Below are positions 7,452-15,402 of a DNA stretch of 64,000 nt, one piece after another. The stretch comes from Paraburkholderia sp. BCC1885. GTDB lineage: Bacteria > Pseudomonadota > Gammaproteobacteria > Burkholderiales > Burkholderiaceae. The notes beneath the pieces are model-generated. The model did no database searches and was not told the origin of the DNA. It saw only the letters and a list, made by a program, of their open reading frames with translations. Positions within the stretch are counted from its first letter, which is position 1; every line of letters starts with the position of its first letter. Position numbers and translations under genes: made by a program. The stretch spans positions 310,001 to 374,000 of the forward strand of contig NZ_CAAJGM010000208.1 of assembly GCF_900996235.1 (NCBI RefSeq), read 5' to 3'.

Positions 7452-7670
7452 TCATGCGTAGTCAGCGGTCAGCAACGCGTCTACTTGCTCGATGGGGATA
7501 AGCCCGCATCCATTCATGCGCAGCTTGCCCGTATTCACCAGTTTTCGAACCGTGGCGCGACTCAGATCGAGCATCTGGGCCGCCTGTGTCATTGTGACAT
7601 GCGGGGGTCGTGGGTGGCGCTCTGCGTAGATTTGGACCGCCCGCACCGCTGTTTTTAATTCTGCGTCCAT
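7452..7670 (-). CDS. Excisionase-like HTH protein
   Basis: A 72-residue protein with a single MerR/Xis-type domain: VTMTQAAQMLDLSRATVRKL followed by VNTGKLRMNGCGLIPIEQVD. Such proteins bend att DNA and direct excision, or act as small regulators. The ATG at 7670 follows GAGGAG and overlaps the stop of the GIY-YIG gene (TGATG). It is the last gene of the leftward early operon before the att-like fragment, the expected place for Xis. Confidence 0.75.
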   Translation of the reverse strand: MDAELKTAVRAVQIYAERHPRPPHVTMTQAAQMLDLSRATVRKLVNTGKLRMNGCGLIPIEQVDALLTADYA

Positions 7671-8137
7671 CAAGCCGTCTCCTCGGCCGCCACAAGGCGT
7701 CTTCCCATCACGTTGTAGACCGGATTGAACCGGGCTATCATTTCACCCTCCATGCCGAGAACGTCCTTCTCTGCGACCGGAATGAATGCGACGCTATCGA
7801 ACTCCTTCTCGCCGGTTAAGTGCGCGGCGATTCTGGCAAAGAATGTCTTTGTCATGCCGATGTAGACGATCTCCCTATTGCGGATGAGAAAATAAACTCC
7901 GCATGGGTTGCGAGGAAGCGACTTCAATTTCAGAACCGATACCGTCGTGGGAAGCGGATCGTACATGGTTCTTCTCTTCATCGCTGACTCCATTTCTTTC
8001 CTCAATACGACCACCGAGCCACCCTCTCGAACTGCGTGAGGGACTTTGTTTGCCTTGAGCCATTTGGCCCTCCCCCAATGCGTATGGCATTTAGTCAGCT
8101 CGGCAAGTTCATTTTCGGTCAGAAACATCGAATCCAT
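7670..8137 (-). CDS. DUF4224 + GIY-YIG nuclease-domain protein
   Basis: A 155-residue protein. Residues 1-50 (MFLTENELAELTKCHTHWGR) look like DUF4224, a short domain often encoded beside phage integrases. Residues 65-150 are a GIY-YIG module (CGVYFLIRNREIVYIGMTKT, Arg in FFARIAAHL, Glu in GMEGEMIARFNPVYNV), the single-strand-cleaving fold of UvrC and homing enzymes. I start at 8137 behind AGGGGAGGGG. The fusion suggests a DNA-cutting role near the integration module, but the target is unknown. Confidence 0.75.
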   Translation of the reverse strand: MDSMFLTENELAELTKCHTHWGRAKWLKANKVPHAVREGGSVVVLRKEMESAMKRRTMYDPLPTTVSVLKLKSLPRNPCGVYFLIRNREIVYIGMTKTFFARIAAHLTGEKEFDSVAFIPVAEKDVLGMEGEMIARFNPVYNVMGRRLVAAEETA

Positions 8138-8213
8138 TTCCCCTCCCCTTCCAATACCACACACCCAGAACCGCCTCTCTTGCACTAATGCGCTTGCCGG
8201 TGGCGATGGTCAT
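8109..8213 (-). CDS. Small hypothetical protein (34 aa)
   Basis: MTIATGKRISAREAVLGVWY and 14 more residues. Its ATG overlaps the stop of the zinc-ribbon gene upstream (ATGA), and its end overlaps the start of the GIY-YIG gene by 29 bp. It is basic and soluble, with no recognised domain. The coupling makes it plausible, but it could simply be a device that passes ribosomes on. Confidence 0.4.
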   Translation of the reverse strand: MTIATGKRISAREAVLGVWYWKGRGNGFDVSDRK

Positions 8214-8455
8214 GATTTTTCTCCATTGCATTTCGGGCATGGAATGCCGCGTTTCGCAGTCGTCGCCATCACGAACATCCAGTCCGTTACCTCGCTGCAT
8301 TGGCGGCAGGCGAATCGCACAGCAGCCGGTACGCCGACCGGATAGTAGCCACAGTCATCGCCCGTTTCGACTACATGCATGCGGACTAGCTTGGGCTGGC
8401 GTTGCTGATGCTTCGGCACTTCGCCGAACAGGTCGATTACTTCGCGGCGTTCCAT
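8210..8455 (-). CDS. Zinc-ribbon hypothetical protein (81 aa)
   Basis: Two CxxC motifs, FACRQCSEVTDWMFV and GIPCPKCNGEKS, flank a short strand, giving a C-terminal zinc ribbon. The N-terminal half is charged. It lies 9 bp after rtcB in the leftward operon. Function unknown. Confidence 0.65.
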   Translation of the reverse strand: MERREVIDLFGEVPKHQQRQPKLVRMHVVETGDDCGYYPVGVPAAVRFACRQCSEVTDWMFVMATTAKRGIPCPKCNGEKS

Positions 8456-8464
8456 GACTGCTTC

Positions 8465-9649
8465 CTATGCGCCTTTGACACAGAGCACCTGTTTCAGGAT
8501 GTGCACGACTTCAACCAGGTCACGCTGGTTCTCCATCACGACGTCGATGTCCTTATACGAGCCTGGGATCTCATCAAGTACTGCGTCATCCTTCCGGCAC
8601 TCGACGCCAGCCGTCTGAGCCTCAAGATCGGCGACAGTGAAAGTCCGGCGCGCGGTTGCGCGGCTCATCTTCCGGCCGGCGCCATGCGAGCATGAGCAAT
8701 ACGACTCCAGATTCCCTTTGCCGCGGACGATGTAGCTGCGCTGACCCATTGAGCCGGGGATGATTCCGAGGTCGCCAGCACGCGCCCGGATTGCACCCTT
8801 ACGCGTCACCCAGAGGTTGCGACCGAAATGGTTCTCGCGCTCGACGTAGTTGTGATGACAGTTCACCGCTTCATGCGTGATCGTGAATTCGACCGCGATG
8901 TGTCGGCGCAGCGCAGCAATGACAGCCGTCATCATCACTCGGCGGTTCTCTAGCGCGTAGTCTTGCGCCCAGTTGACCGCCTCGACGTAATCGTTAAAGT
9001 TGTCCGTGTCTTCCGGGAAATAGGCCAGATCACCATCGGGCAGCTTCACGTAGTACTGCTCCATGAGTTTCTTGGCCTTCTCGATGAAGTAACGGCCAAT
9101 CAGGTTGCCAACGCCACGCGAACCGCTGTGGAGCATGATCCACACGTCCTGCGATTCGTCCAGGCACAGCTCAATGAAATGGTTGCCCGAGCCAAGGGAA
9201 CCCAACTGACGTTCCATGTTCTTGTTGTGGACGCCCGGATGCTTCTCGCAGACTGCGGCGTATCGCGTCACCAGACCCATCTGGATTCCCGGCAGACGGT
9301 CGGGATTGTGTGCGCCACCCGTACCTAGCGGCACGTCACGCTCAATCTGGTGGCGAATCGCCAGCAACGAATCCGGTAGATCGGATGCCTTCAGCGAGAG
9401 GCGCACGGCATTCATGCCGCAACCGATGTCAACTCCAACGGCCGCCGGCACAATGGCCTTGTCCGTCGCGATCACCGTTCCGACCGTCGCGCCAATACCG
9501 GCATGCACGTCCGGCATGCATGCAACGCCATTGCCCGCGATAAACGGCAGGCGAGCGATGTTCTTCAGTTGCTGAAGCGCCGAATCCTCAACCTCATCGG
9601 TCCAGATTTTGATCGGGCGTGCACCTTCTTCTTGTATGACCTTTTTCAC
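8465..9649 (-). CDS. rtcB: RtcB RNA ligase, phage-encoded
   Basis: A 394-residue, full-length RtcB (E. coli RtcB is about 408). It joins RNA 2',3'-cyclic phosphate and 5'-OH ends using GTP and Mn2+. Metal ligands are visible in MPDVHAGIGATVG, GVDIGCGM, GSGNHFIE and MLHSGSRG. The guanylated His lies in CSHGAGRKMSR. No archease or RtcR regulator lies next to it. In a lytic operon the likely role is repair of tRNAs cut by host anticodon nucleases, by analogy with T4 RNA repair; that is inference. It is coupled to the preceding gene by an ATGA overlap. Confidence 0.95.
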   Translation of the reverse strand: MKKVIQEEGARPIKIWTDEVEDSALQQLKNIARLPFIAGNGVACMPDVHAGIGATVGTVIATDKAIVPAAVGVDIGCGMNAVRLSLKASDLPDSLLAIRHQIERDVPLGTGGAHNPDRLPGIQMGLVTRYAAVCEKHPGVHNKNMERQLGSLGSGNHFIELCLDESQDVWIMLHSGSRGVGNLIGRYFIEKAKKLMEQYYVKLPDGDLAYFPEDTDNFNDYVEAVNWAQDYALENRRVMMTAVIAALRRHIAVEFTITHEAVNCHHNYVERENHFGRNLWVTRKGAIRARAGDLGIIPGSMGQRSYIVRGKGNLESYCSCSHGAGRKMSRATARRTFTVADLEAQTAGVECRKDDAVLDEIPGSYKDIDVVMENQRDLVEVVHILKQVLCVKGA

Positions 9650-9834
9650 GTCTGCTCCTCAGTTGTCCGTTCCATCTCTTCGATCAGCCGGCGACTTTCG
9701 TCGACCAGCGGTCCCCAGTGCCGAACGGCCTCGCGCGCAGATATGAGGGCGCACTGCGGACAGTCTTCGGACCACGGTATTCCGTGGCTGCAGGTTTGGC
9801 CGGGTTCGGTCACAATTGCCCCTTTGCGCACCAT
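9646..9834 (-). CDS. Small CxxC protein (62 aa)
   Basis: MVRKGAIVTEPGQTCSHGIP, then a CPQC pair and a long helix (RRLIEEMERTTEEQT). One Cys-His and one CxxC pair could hold a zinc ion. Its stop overlaps the rtcB start (ATGA), and its 5' end overlaps the gene before it. No family recognised. Confidence 0.6.
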   Translation of the reverse strand: MVRKGAIVTEPGQTCSHGIPWSEDCPQCALISAREAVRHWGPLVDESRRLIEEMERTTEEQT

Positions 9835-9947
9835 TGCGCCGGCAGATCACTGCCGTAATAAACACGGAAATTCCCTATACCGATGGCGCCCAGCAAATAG
9901 AGCGCGACGACGCATATGCCGATGACGGCAAAACCATTTCGGATCAT
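9810..9947 (-). CDS. Small membrane protein (45 aa)
   Basis: MIRNGFAVIGICVVALYLLG then AIGIGNF: one transmembrane helix followed by a short polar tail. A clear GGGAGG lies 5 bp before the ATG, and its stop region overlaps the start of the next gene. A typical phage early membrane micro-protein; role unknown. Confidence 0.6.
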   Translation of the reverse strand: MIRNGFAVIGICVVALYLLGAIGIGNFRVYYGSDLPAQWCAKGQL

Positions 9948-10051
9948 CGCACCTCCCTGTTGCACAAAATCCTCACCATCAACGCACATCGAACCGGCTG
10001 ATTCGGGAATCGCGCGAATAGCCAGTCGATCATTTTTTGGGTGTCGGTCAC
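9944..10051 (-). CDS. Small hypothetical protein (35 aa)
   Basis: GTG start: VTDTQKMIDWLFARFPNQPV and 15 more residues. GTGA and ATGA overlaps link it to both neighbours. A shorter form from the internal ATG (29 aa) is possible. No recognised domain. Confidence 0.45.
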   Translation of the reverse strand: MTDTQKMIDWLFARFPNQPVRCALMVRILCNREVR

Positions 10052-10365
10052 AACTTCTCCTTATCTATCTGCGACCGGGCGGCGTCGATAGCGGCGTCCA
10101 AGTTGGCTTCCGAATCACTTGCAGCGACGATGCGATCATCCCAACCTTCGTCGTCGGCAACGAAATAAGCACGCATCCAACGCCAGCGTTCCGCATCCAT
10201 CCGTGACCGCTGGTTTTCTAGCTTGAGGGTTTCGACTTGCGACAGGAGGACGGTAAGTGCATTCGCAGATTTCGTAACGACATCCGCATCCTTCAGGCTC
10301 ACTCGATACCAAATCGGTTGCAGCCGCTCGACCAGAGCCTTGACTTCATCTGCTGTCACGGTCAT
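10048..10365 (-). CDS. Hypothetical phage protein (105 aa)
   Basis: An acidic, largely helical protein with a leucine-spaced middle (ALTVLLSQVETLKLEN) suggesting a short coiled coil, then a Trp-rich patch (AERWRWMRAYFVADDEGWDD). No cysteines or signal. This type of early protein is common in Burkholderiaceae phages and its function is unknown. Its start overlaps the 3' end of the XRE gene. Confidence 0.65.
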   Translation of the reverse strand: MTVTADEVKALVERLQPIWYRVSLKDADVVTKSANALTVLLSQVETLKLENQRSRMDAERWRWMRAYFVADDEGWDDRIVAASDSEANLDAAIDAARSQIDKEKL

Positions 10366-10561
10366 CTCCCAAAATCAACTTGCGCGCGTTGGGTTGTGGC
10401 AGAGCCTCGAGCAAGCGCACCAACGTGTCGAAACTCGGTCGGCGATGGTTGTGAATCAAGTGAGACAGGAATGGAAGATCGAAACCGGTCTTCTCTGAGA
10501 ACTCCGTGAGAGTCATCTGTCGTTCAATCGCCACGCGCAGGCGGTTGCCAAAAGTGCTCAT
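10346..10561 (-). CDS. XRE-family DNA-binding protein (71 aa)
   Basis: MSTFGNRLRVAIERQMTLTE begins a Cro/C1-type five-helix domain; the recognition region is GFDLPFLSHLIHNHRRPS. I use the ATG at 10561, next to the stop of the preceding gene. It lies inside the early operon far from the immunity region, so it is more likely an accessory regulator than the main Cro. Confidence 0.75.
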   Translation of the reverse strand: MSTFGNRLRVAIERQMTLTEFSEKTGFDLPFLSHLIHNHRRPSFDTLVRLLEALPQPNARKLILGDDRDSR

Positions 10562-10562
10562 A

Positions 10563-12023
10563 TCAGGCCCCGGCAAGCCGCAAAATCTCGCGCACGAATT
10601 TGGCATCCGATTCCTTACGAGTCGGCTCGATCAATTGCCGCTCAGACCAATCATCGGTAATGGTCGCAGCCTCTTCCCGGATTAGCGCCAGTTCGTCATC
10701 GCTGAGATCCGCCCGCTCCAGCACTTCCGCCCTTGATGGTTGCGCTGCTGCGGGATGGGTGTAGAGCGGTATATCCCCTGATTCCTGTTGCTTAAAGATC
10801 ACGCCTGTTTCTCCACGCGCGACATTCGCCAGATCAAACTGAGTCGTCCAACCCACAGGCACATTCTCCTCGGCTGACGCTATTGGAGCGGGAGGTTTGA
10901 TTCCGGCGCTGGTGGCGATTTGCTCTATCTCGGCGAACTGGTCTTCGTCCAGAATACCTGCTAGGCGCGCCATAATCCGCTGTATGGCTTGCGGCGCTCC
11001 AATCGCAGCATCTGTTTGCGCAGCATCCAAAAGCTCTACAGCTTTGACGAAAGCCATATTCATTTTGAAGTCGTGGCCATGGTCGTCAACAGGACTTGAT
11101 TTCCTGATCTGATTGACCAGATCGATCAAGACGTCCTCTGTGCGACAGGCTCGCTCCTCCAAAGCGATAGCGCGCGCAATAAAATCTGTTGGCTCTGCCG
11201 CTACTGGTACAGCCTTCTGTGCGAGAGCGGCTTGCCAGATCGTGAATCGGTCTTTGCACGCATCTACATCGTCACCGTACCAACCGAACTTGTTTTTGTG
11301 CCATGCGACAAACCGCGTCCGCTCATCGCCATCTTGCGGAACGGTGGTGGCTTGAGTGCCTGCGTACAACGGCGTATCCCGAAACAGCGTTTCCTTTCGC
11401 TGAATGCCGGGGGTGCGGTCAGGCCCAGCAGTTTCATCGTCTGGAAGCATGTTACGCAGTTCATGACCATTCACATAGGCCACCGCTGCGGCCTTGTTGG
11501 ATGCGAGAGCGGCTTGCCATACATGGAAGCCGAATTCCTCTGCCCACTGATCAAAGTGTTGAAAATAGATTGGACCTTTGAAGGCACTTTTCCACTTTCT
11601 GTAAGCAGTCCATTGCACTTGTAGCTCGTCACCATCTTTCGGAATGGGGGCGGCTTGGGTGCCTGCGCGCCAGTTGGCACATCCCTCGCGAACGCGCGGA
11701 AGATCGCCGCCGCATACGCATCGGTCGCCTTCCGAGCAGTGGCCCGCGCCCCCATCACCAGAATGGTCAGATTGGGCGACTCGAGGCGCTGGCACGCCAG
11801 AACTCTCGTCTATGTGAACCAGAATGCGCTCTGCGGTATCTCGGCTGATTCCATAGCCGTTGCACTCACACTCAACTGCGTGAATAACTGCATCCACTCG
11901 GTGCTTAGCCCCGGCATGAGACGTGCGGCGCAATTCGAACAAATCGCCAGCCATCGCTGGATAGCCGTTTTTCTTAAGCAATCCGATTGCAACGGAAAGC
12001 GCGATCTCTTGATCTTCAGTCAT
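10563..12023 (-). CDS. Modular hypothetical protein with repeated WQAAL units (486 aa)
   Basis: It has a short N-terminal domain (TEDQEIALSVAIGLLKKNGY), then at least two repeats of a roughly 50-residue unit that opens with AGTQA..P.DGDE, has a Trp-rich core and closes with WQAALA. A C-terminal helical section includes IPLYTHPAAAQ. The same WQAAL signature occurs in the gene at 21743-22042. The unit seems to be a mobile building block among phage hypothetical proteins; function is not known. The length probably reflects unit duplication. Confidence 0.7.
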   Translation of the reverse strand: MTEDQEIALSVAIGLLKKNGYPAMAGDLFELRRTSHAGAKHRVDAVIHAVECECNGYGISRDTAERILVHIDESSGVPAPRVAQSDHSGDGGAGHCSEGDRCVCGGDLPRVREGCANWRAGTQAAPIPKDGDELQVQWTAYRKWKSAFKGPIYFQHFDQWAEEFGFHVWQAALASNKAAAVAYVNGHELRNMLPDDETAGPDRTPGIQRKETLFRDTPLYAGTQATTVPQDGDERTRFVAWHKNKFGWYGDDVDACKDRFTIWQAALAQKAVPVAAEPTDFIARAIALEERACRTEDVLIDLVNQIRKSSPVDDHGHDFKMNMAFVKAVELLDAAQTDAAIGAPQAIQRIMARLAGILDEDQFAEIEQIATSAGIKPPAPIASAEENVPVGWTTQFDLANVARGETGVIFKQQESGDIPLYTHPAAAQPSRAEVLERADLSDDELALIREEAATITDDWSERQLIEPTRKESDAKFVREILRLAGA

Positions 12024-12052
12024 GGTTACTCCAATGAGGCGGGGCTAGGCGG

Positions 12053-12217
12053 TCAGACGCGCGCAGCAGTGCGGATGTTTTCGTACACGTCCGCCGCACG
12101 CTCACGCTCTTTGCCGACCGGGCAGGCGCAGAAGTACGCATATGCGGCTTTCTCGGCACCGCGAAGCTTGTCGATTGCGGCGTTGCGCAACTCAATCAGC
12201 TTTTGATCCTCGTCCAT
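12053..12217 (-). CDS. Small hypothetical protein (54 aa)
   Basis: MDEDQKLIELRNAAIDKLRG then AEKAAYAYFCACPVGKERER. It is a highly charged two-helix protein with a CxC in the turn. A GGAGA ribosome site precedes it. No family recognised. Confidence 0.6.
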   Translation of the reverse strand: MDEDQKLIELRNAAIDKLRGAEKAAYAYFCACPVGKERERAADVYENIRTAARV

Positions 12218-12333
12218 CTCTCATCTCCAATAATCCAGCATCGCCGATACCACGAGCAGCATGGCGATACGGTTGTTTGATGCTCTCAAAAGCGGGGCCG
12301 CAGCCCCTTGCCGCGCCGAGGCGCTGTTGGTCG

Positions 12334-13038
12334 TTACTCCGGTTCACTAACCGGCTGCGTGAGTTCGTACGGAACCGGTCTCGGAAACCATGTCGGCAAC
12401 TGTTCGAACGAATCGCGCATCTTCATGATTCCGCCGAACACTTCCAGATCGCCCAGGCCACCAACCACGAACATGAGCGGACTGTCGGCGTCTTTCGTAA
12501 AGAACCGGATGCTGCCGAAGTGCTGGCCGATGGTCAGGGCGTCTTTCAGATAAGCCGGATTGATCGCGCCGGAGATGCCCTCGTTATAGCCGCGCGCCGC
12601 TGCGACATTCTCGATACGAGGAAAATTGCCCTCGACCAGCGCATTGCCTGGCTGGATGAACTGGGCCTGCCCATTTTCATCGTTGACCATCGCGGAACCG
12701 TTCGACATCACATCAAGCGTGCTCTTCGCGTTGCACGTCTTGAGCCCGTCCTTCTTGATGGACACGATCACCTCTTTCTCTGCGTAACCGTGTTGATCGC
12801 GGATCACGACATACCGATGGCCGTCCGTAGCGACGATCATTACGGTGTTGTCTTCGAGTGGGCGGACATTGACGCCATTGAGGTAATAGCGGATATCGTT
12901 CTGCGCCATGAACGGAAAGGCCACCTTGACCGCCATTGCATTGATGCGCGCGATCATGTGTGGCGCTTCCTTCGATTCAGGCTCGGCAGGCGCCACGCCG
13001 TCGATTGAAAGCTGCTCTTGTTCTGTCGTTGCGTTCAT
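12334..13038 (-). CDS. Sliding-clamp-like protein (DNA polymerase III beta homologue, short)
   Basis: A 234-residue protein. Residues 35-80 (AFPFMAQNDIRYYLNGVNVR, then VMIVATDGHRYVV) match the middle clamp domain of DnaN, including the conserved TDGHR. Bacterial beta clamps have about 367 residues in three domains, so this protein has room for about two. It may form a reduced clamp or compete for clamp-binding partners. I start at 13038, six bases after GAGG. It is next to the exonuclease, SSB-like and Sak4-like genes, a replication/recombination cassette. Confidence 0.7.
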   Translation of the reverse strand: MNATTEQEQLSIDGVAPAEPESKEAPHMIARINAMAVKVAFPFMAQNDIRYYLNGVNVRPLEDNTVMIVATDGHRYVVIRDQHGYAEKEVIVSIKKDGLKTCNAKSTLDVMSNGSAMVNDENGQAQFIQPGNALVEGNFPRIENVAAARGYNEGISGAINPAYLKDALTIGQHFGSIRFFTKDADSPLMFVVGGLGDLEVFGGIMKMRDSFEQLPTWFPRPVPYELTQPVSEPE

Positions 13039-13196
13039 AGTCATCCTCAATTAGGTGCCGCCACCCTTTAAACTCTGGACCCGCTTTCGCCTAGCAGAGG
13101 GATGGCGGCGGTAAAACTTCACGCCGCCTGTTGCCGAAGCACGGTTTCGCCCGACGCGGTTTCGATGTGGCGGATCAGGGCGGCGCAGATTTGGGG

Positions 13197-13961
13197 TTAT
13201 GCAGCTTCAGCGAACGTAAGCCGTTTGTACGCAGCGCGAGCCATGCGCACATCATTGGCGCAGTACTCGGCCACTTCGGCGATACGGCCGGCAGCGACCA
13301 TATCCCATACCTTGGAGCCGTCCACACCGTCAGTCTTGCCGGGAATGCCCAGCGCGCCGCAGAGCCGGTCAAGCCCCACTGATCCCTTGAACCCGGCCCA
13401 TCGCGTCATGGTGTCGAAAACGTAATCGTCCCAGGGGCGTGCGTGAAACGGGATGATTGACGGCGGTTTGATGCCCAACACGACCGCACGCTGGAAGATG
13501 AAGCGCAGATCAAATTCGGTCACATAATGGCCGATAAACACCGGGCGACGGTCGGAACTTGGCGTGTACACATCCTTGATCGCGTCGAATGCGGATCGCA
13601 GCACCTTGGCTTCGTCATGCGCCCAGTCTTCGGAATAGAATGTGACCGGCTCGGCGTCGTCCAGTGCAATGCCGATCACGGCGATTTGACCGGATCCGCC
13701 ATCGAATGAGGTCTTGCGCCACTGTTCTTGCGCGGCTTCCTCGAGCTTTTCATCGCGGAAGCGTTCTACCCACAATTCGAGCGCCTTATCCTTCGATGTG
13801 TACTTGATCTCGCTCGCGTCGGTCATGCCCAGATCGGCGCAGGCCTTTTCCTTCGTCAGCGTGGAGGGGGCCTTGAAGTTCTCGCGCAGATCGGCGCGAA
13901 TCGCTTCGAGCACGGCGGGGTTTGTCGAGGGTATGGTCTCGATGTCCAGAGTCACATTCAT
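13197..13961 (-). CDS. PolB-type 3'-5' exonuclease (DEDDy)
   Basis: A 254-residue nuclease of the DNA_pol_B_exo2 type. Visible motifs: LDIETIPS (Exo I), FIGHYVTEFDLRFIF (Exo II) and YCANDVRMA (Exo III, with Tyr four before the final Asp). It should degrade single strands 3' to 5' with two metal ions. I start at 13961 behind AAGGAGG. With the SSB-like protein and Sak4-like ATPase it forms a recombination cassette. Confidence 0.85.
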   Translation of the reverse strand: MNVTLDIETIPSTNPAVLEAIRADLRENFKAPSTLTKEKACADLGMTDASEIKYTSKDKALELWVERFRDEKLEEAAQEQWRKTSFDGGSGQIAVIGIALDDAEPVTFYSEDWAHDEAKVLRSAFDAIKDVYTPSSDRRPVFIGHYVTEFDLRFIFQRAVVLGIKPPSIIPFHARPWDDYVFDTMTRWAGFKGSVGLDRLCGALGIPGKTDGVDGSKVWDMVAAGRIAEVAEYCANDVRMARAAYKRLTFAEAA

Positions 13962-13971
13962 TATTGCCTCC

Positions 13972-14640
13972 TTAAATGATTGACCAGGCTGCGCGGGCGT
14001 ATGCCGGAGCAAAAGGCACATCGTCGTCGTAAGCCCCGCCGTCGTGCGGACCGGTGTCGTAATCCTGGTGCGATGCCGTGGCGGGGCGCTTCTTCATCGG
14101 GCGGTCAGCGAGTTGCGCAACCCGTAACGCCAGCGCTTCGGGCTTTGTCTTGCCATTCAGAATTTCAGCCGCCACCAGCTCCGTGCCAGCTTCGAACACG
14201 CCGACGAGCTTTGCGGTCCATGCCGTCTGACCTTGATTCTTGCGGCTTTCCTCTTCGGTCTTCTGAAGCAGGAAGCCGATTGGCTTGTTGGCCAGCTCAG
14301 GAAACACCTGGCCCTGCTCGGTGTATTCCTGCTTCGTATCCTTGTTCCAGCGCTTCACCGGCCCCGGAACAGGCTTGATGCCGCGCAGCTTCAGGCACGT
14401 CATGAGAGCCATCAGCAGGTCATAGCCAGACAGCTTTTCGCCGTCCTTCTTCATCGTATAGACGTACTGGCGAGTCTCCCGGCCATCGTTGGCTTGCAGG
14501 TTAAGGACAACGCCGCGCGTCCCCGTCTGTGCCTCGATATCCTCTGCATAGAGAATCTTGCCGATGTACTTGCCAGTTTCGTTGAGCCACTTGCCGGTGA
14601 AGTCGGCATTCATCGCGGCTTGCTTGTCGAGTTGATACAT
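13972..14640 (-). CDS. Probable single-strand DNA-binding protein
   Basis: A 222-residue protein (MYQLDKQAAMNADFTGKWLN, then GVVLNLQANDGRETRQYVYT) with an OB-fold-like strand pattern, as in phage SSB-like proteins of recombination operons. Near the C-terminus is an acidic DDDVPF, like the SSB tip that recruits partners, but here 12 more residues follow it. It lies between the exonuclease and ATPase genes. Assigned by context and motif, so moderately sure. Confidence 0.6.
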   Translation of the reverse strand: MYQLDKQAAMNADFTGKWLNETGKYIGKILYAEDIEAQTGTRGVVLNLQANDGRETRQYVYTMKKDGEKLSGYDLLMALMTCLKLRGIKPVPGPVKRWNKDTKQEYTEQGQVFPELANKPIGFLLQKTEEESRKNQGQTAWTAKLVGVFEAGTELVAAEILNGKTKPEALALRVAQLADRPMKKRPATASHQDYDTGPHDGGAYDDDVPFAPAYARAAWSII

Positions 14641-14652
14641 GTCTGATTTCCT

Positions 14653-15315
14653 TTAGGCTGCTTGCTTGAGGTCGTAATAAGCCGTGATGGCTGCATCCAC
14701 CATCGCGAGGTCATTCTCGATATGGTCGGATTCGAAAAGGCCCAGCGGACTCTTTACTGTGTCCTGGCCGTTGTTCCTAGTGCTGAACGTGTACTCGCCG
14801 TTCGTCACGCCAGTGCGTAGAACGATAGTGACAAGTCCCTCCATGACGATCTTCTCGTCCAGAAGCTTGCCAATCGTCTTGATCTTGGTCTTTCCGAAGT
14901 CGTCGGTGCTGGTATGACTGAGGATGTATACGCGCTTGTGATCCGGCAACGAGCTCGCCGCCATGAGGATGTCCCAGGCATGGCGGGCGATTTCGTTGTA
15001 CTTGGCGAACGCACCATTACCCGTCTCAACGTCCGTCACACGCCGCATAAATTCGTTGGCGAGGCAGTATTGAAAATCATCAAGCACAATGATTTCCTTT
15101 TCGGTGCGCTGCATGGCGGCCACGATGTTTGCGCTGTTATCCGTCACGTAGACAGAACCACCCTTACCCTTGACGATTGGCTTCCATGCGCCAGATCGGA
15201 ATGGCAGCGGCTTTTTCACCGCCTGAATCAAAAGGGTCTGGCTCGGGTCCAGATTGCGCAAGCTGGTCGTCTTGCCGGTTCCGCTCTCGCCGATGATTAA
15301 GGTTGCTATGCTCAT
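14653..15315 (-). CDS. Sak4-like RecA-fold ATPase
   Basis: A 220-residue P-loop protein: Walker A in IIGESGTGKTTSLRNL and Walker B in EIIVLDDFQYCLA. The length and neighbours fit Sak4, the single-domain RecA-like annealing factor of phages that works with a cognate SSB. I start at 15315 (MSIATL); a longer N-terminus would be non-conserved and overlaps another frame. Confidence 0.8.
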   Translation of the reverse strand: MSIATLIIGESGTGKTTSLRNLDPSQTLLIQAVKKPLPFRSGAWKPIVKGKGGSVYVTDNSANIVAAMQRTEKEIIVLDDFQYCLANEFMRRVTDVETGNGAFAKYNEIARHAWDILMAASSLPDHKRVYILSHTSTDDFGKTKIKTIGKLLDEKIVMEGLVTIVLRTGVTNGEYTFSTRNNGQDTVKSPLGLFESDHIENDLAMVDAAITAYYDLKQAA

Positions 15316-15402
15316 TTTCAGATTCCTTGTTTGATTGGGATTCCTGCTGCTCGCGCTCTTCGCATTCCTGCTGTTGACGCCAACCTGGGCCATCGTCGGA
15401 GG

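Noticed and set aside
13055..13190. Short minus-strand reading frames between the clamp-like and exonuclease genes
   Set aside because: One ends in HIETASGETVLRQQAA and another starts VKFYRRHPSARRKR, but the first has no start codon and the second is only 23 codons.
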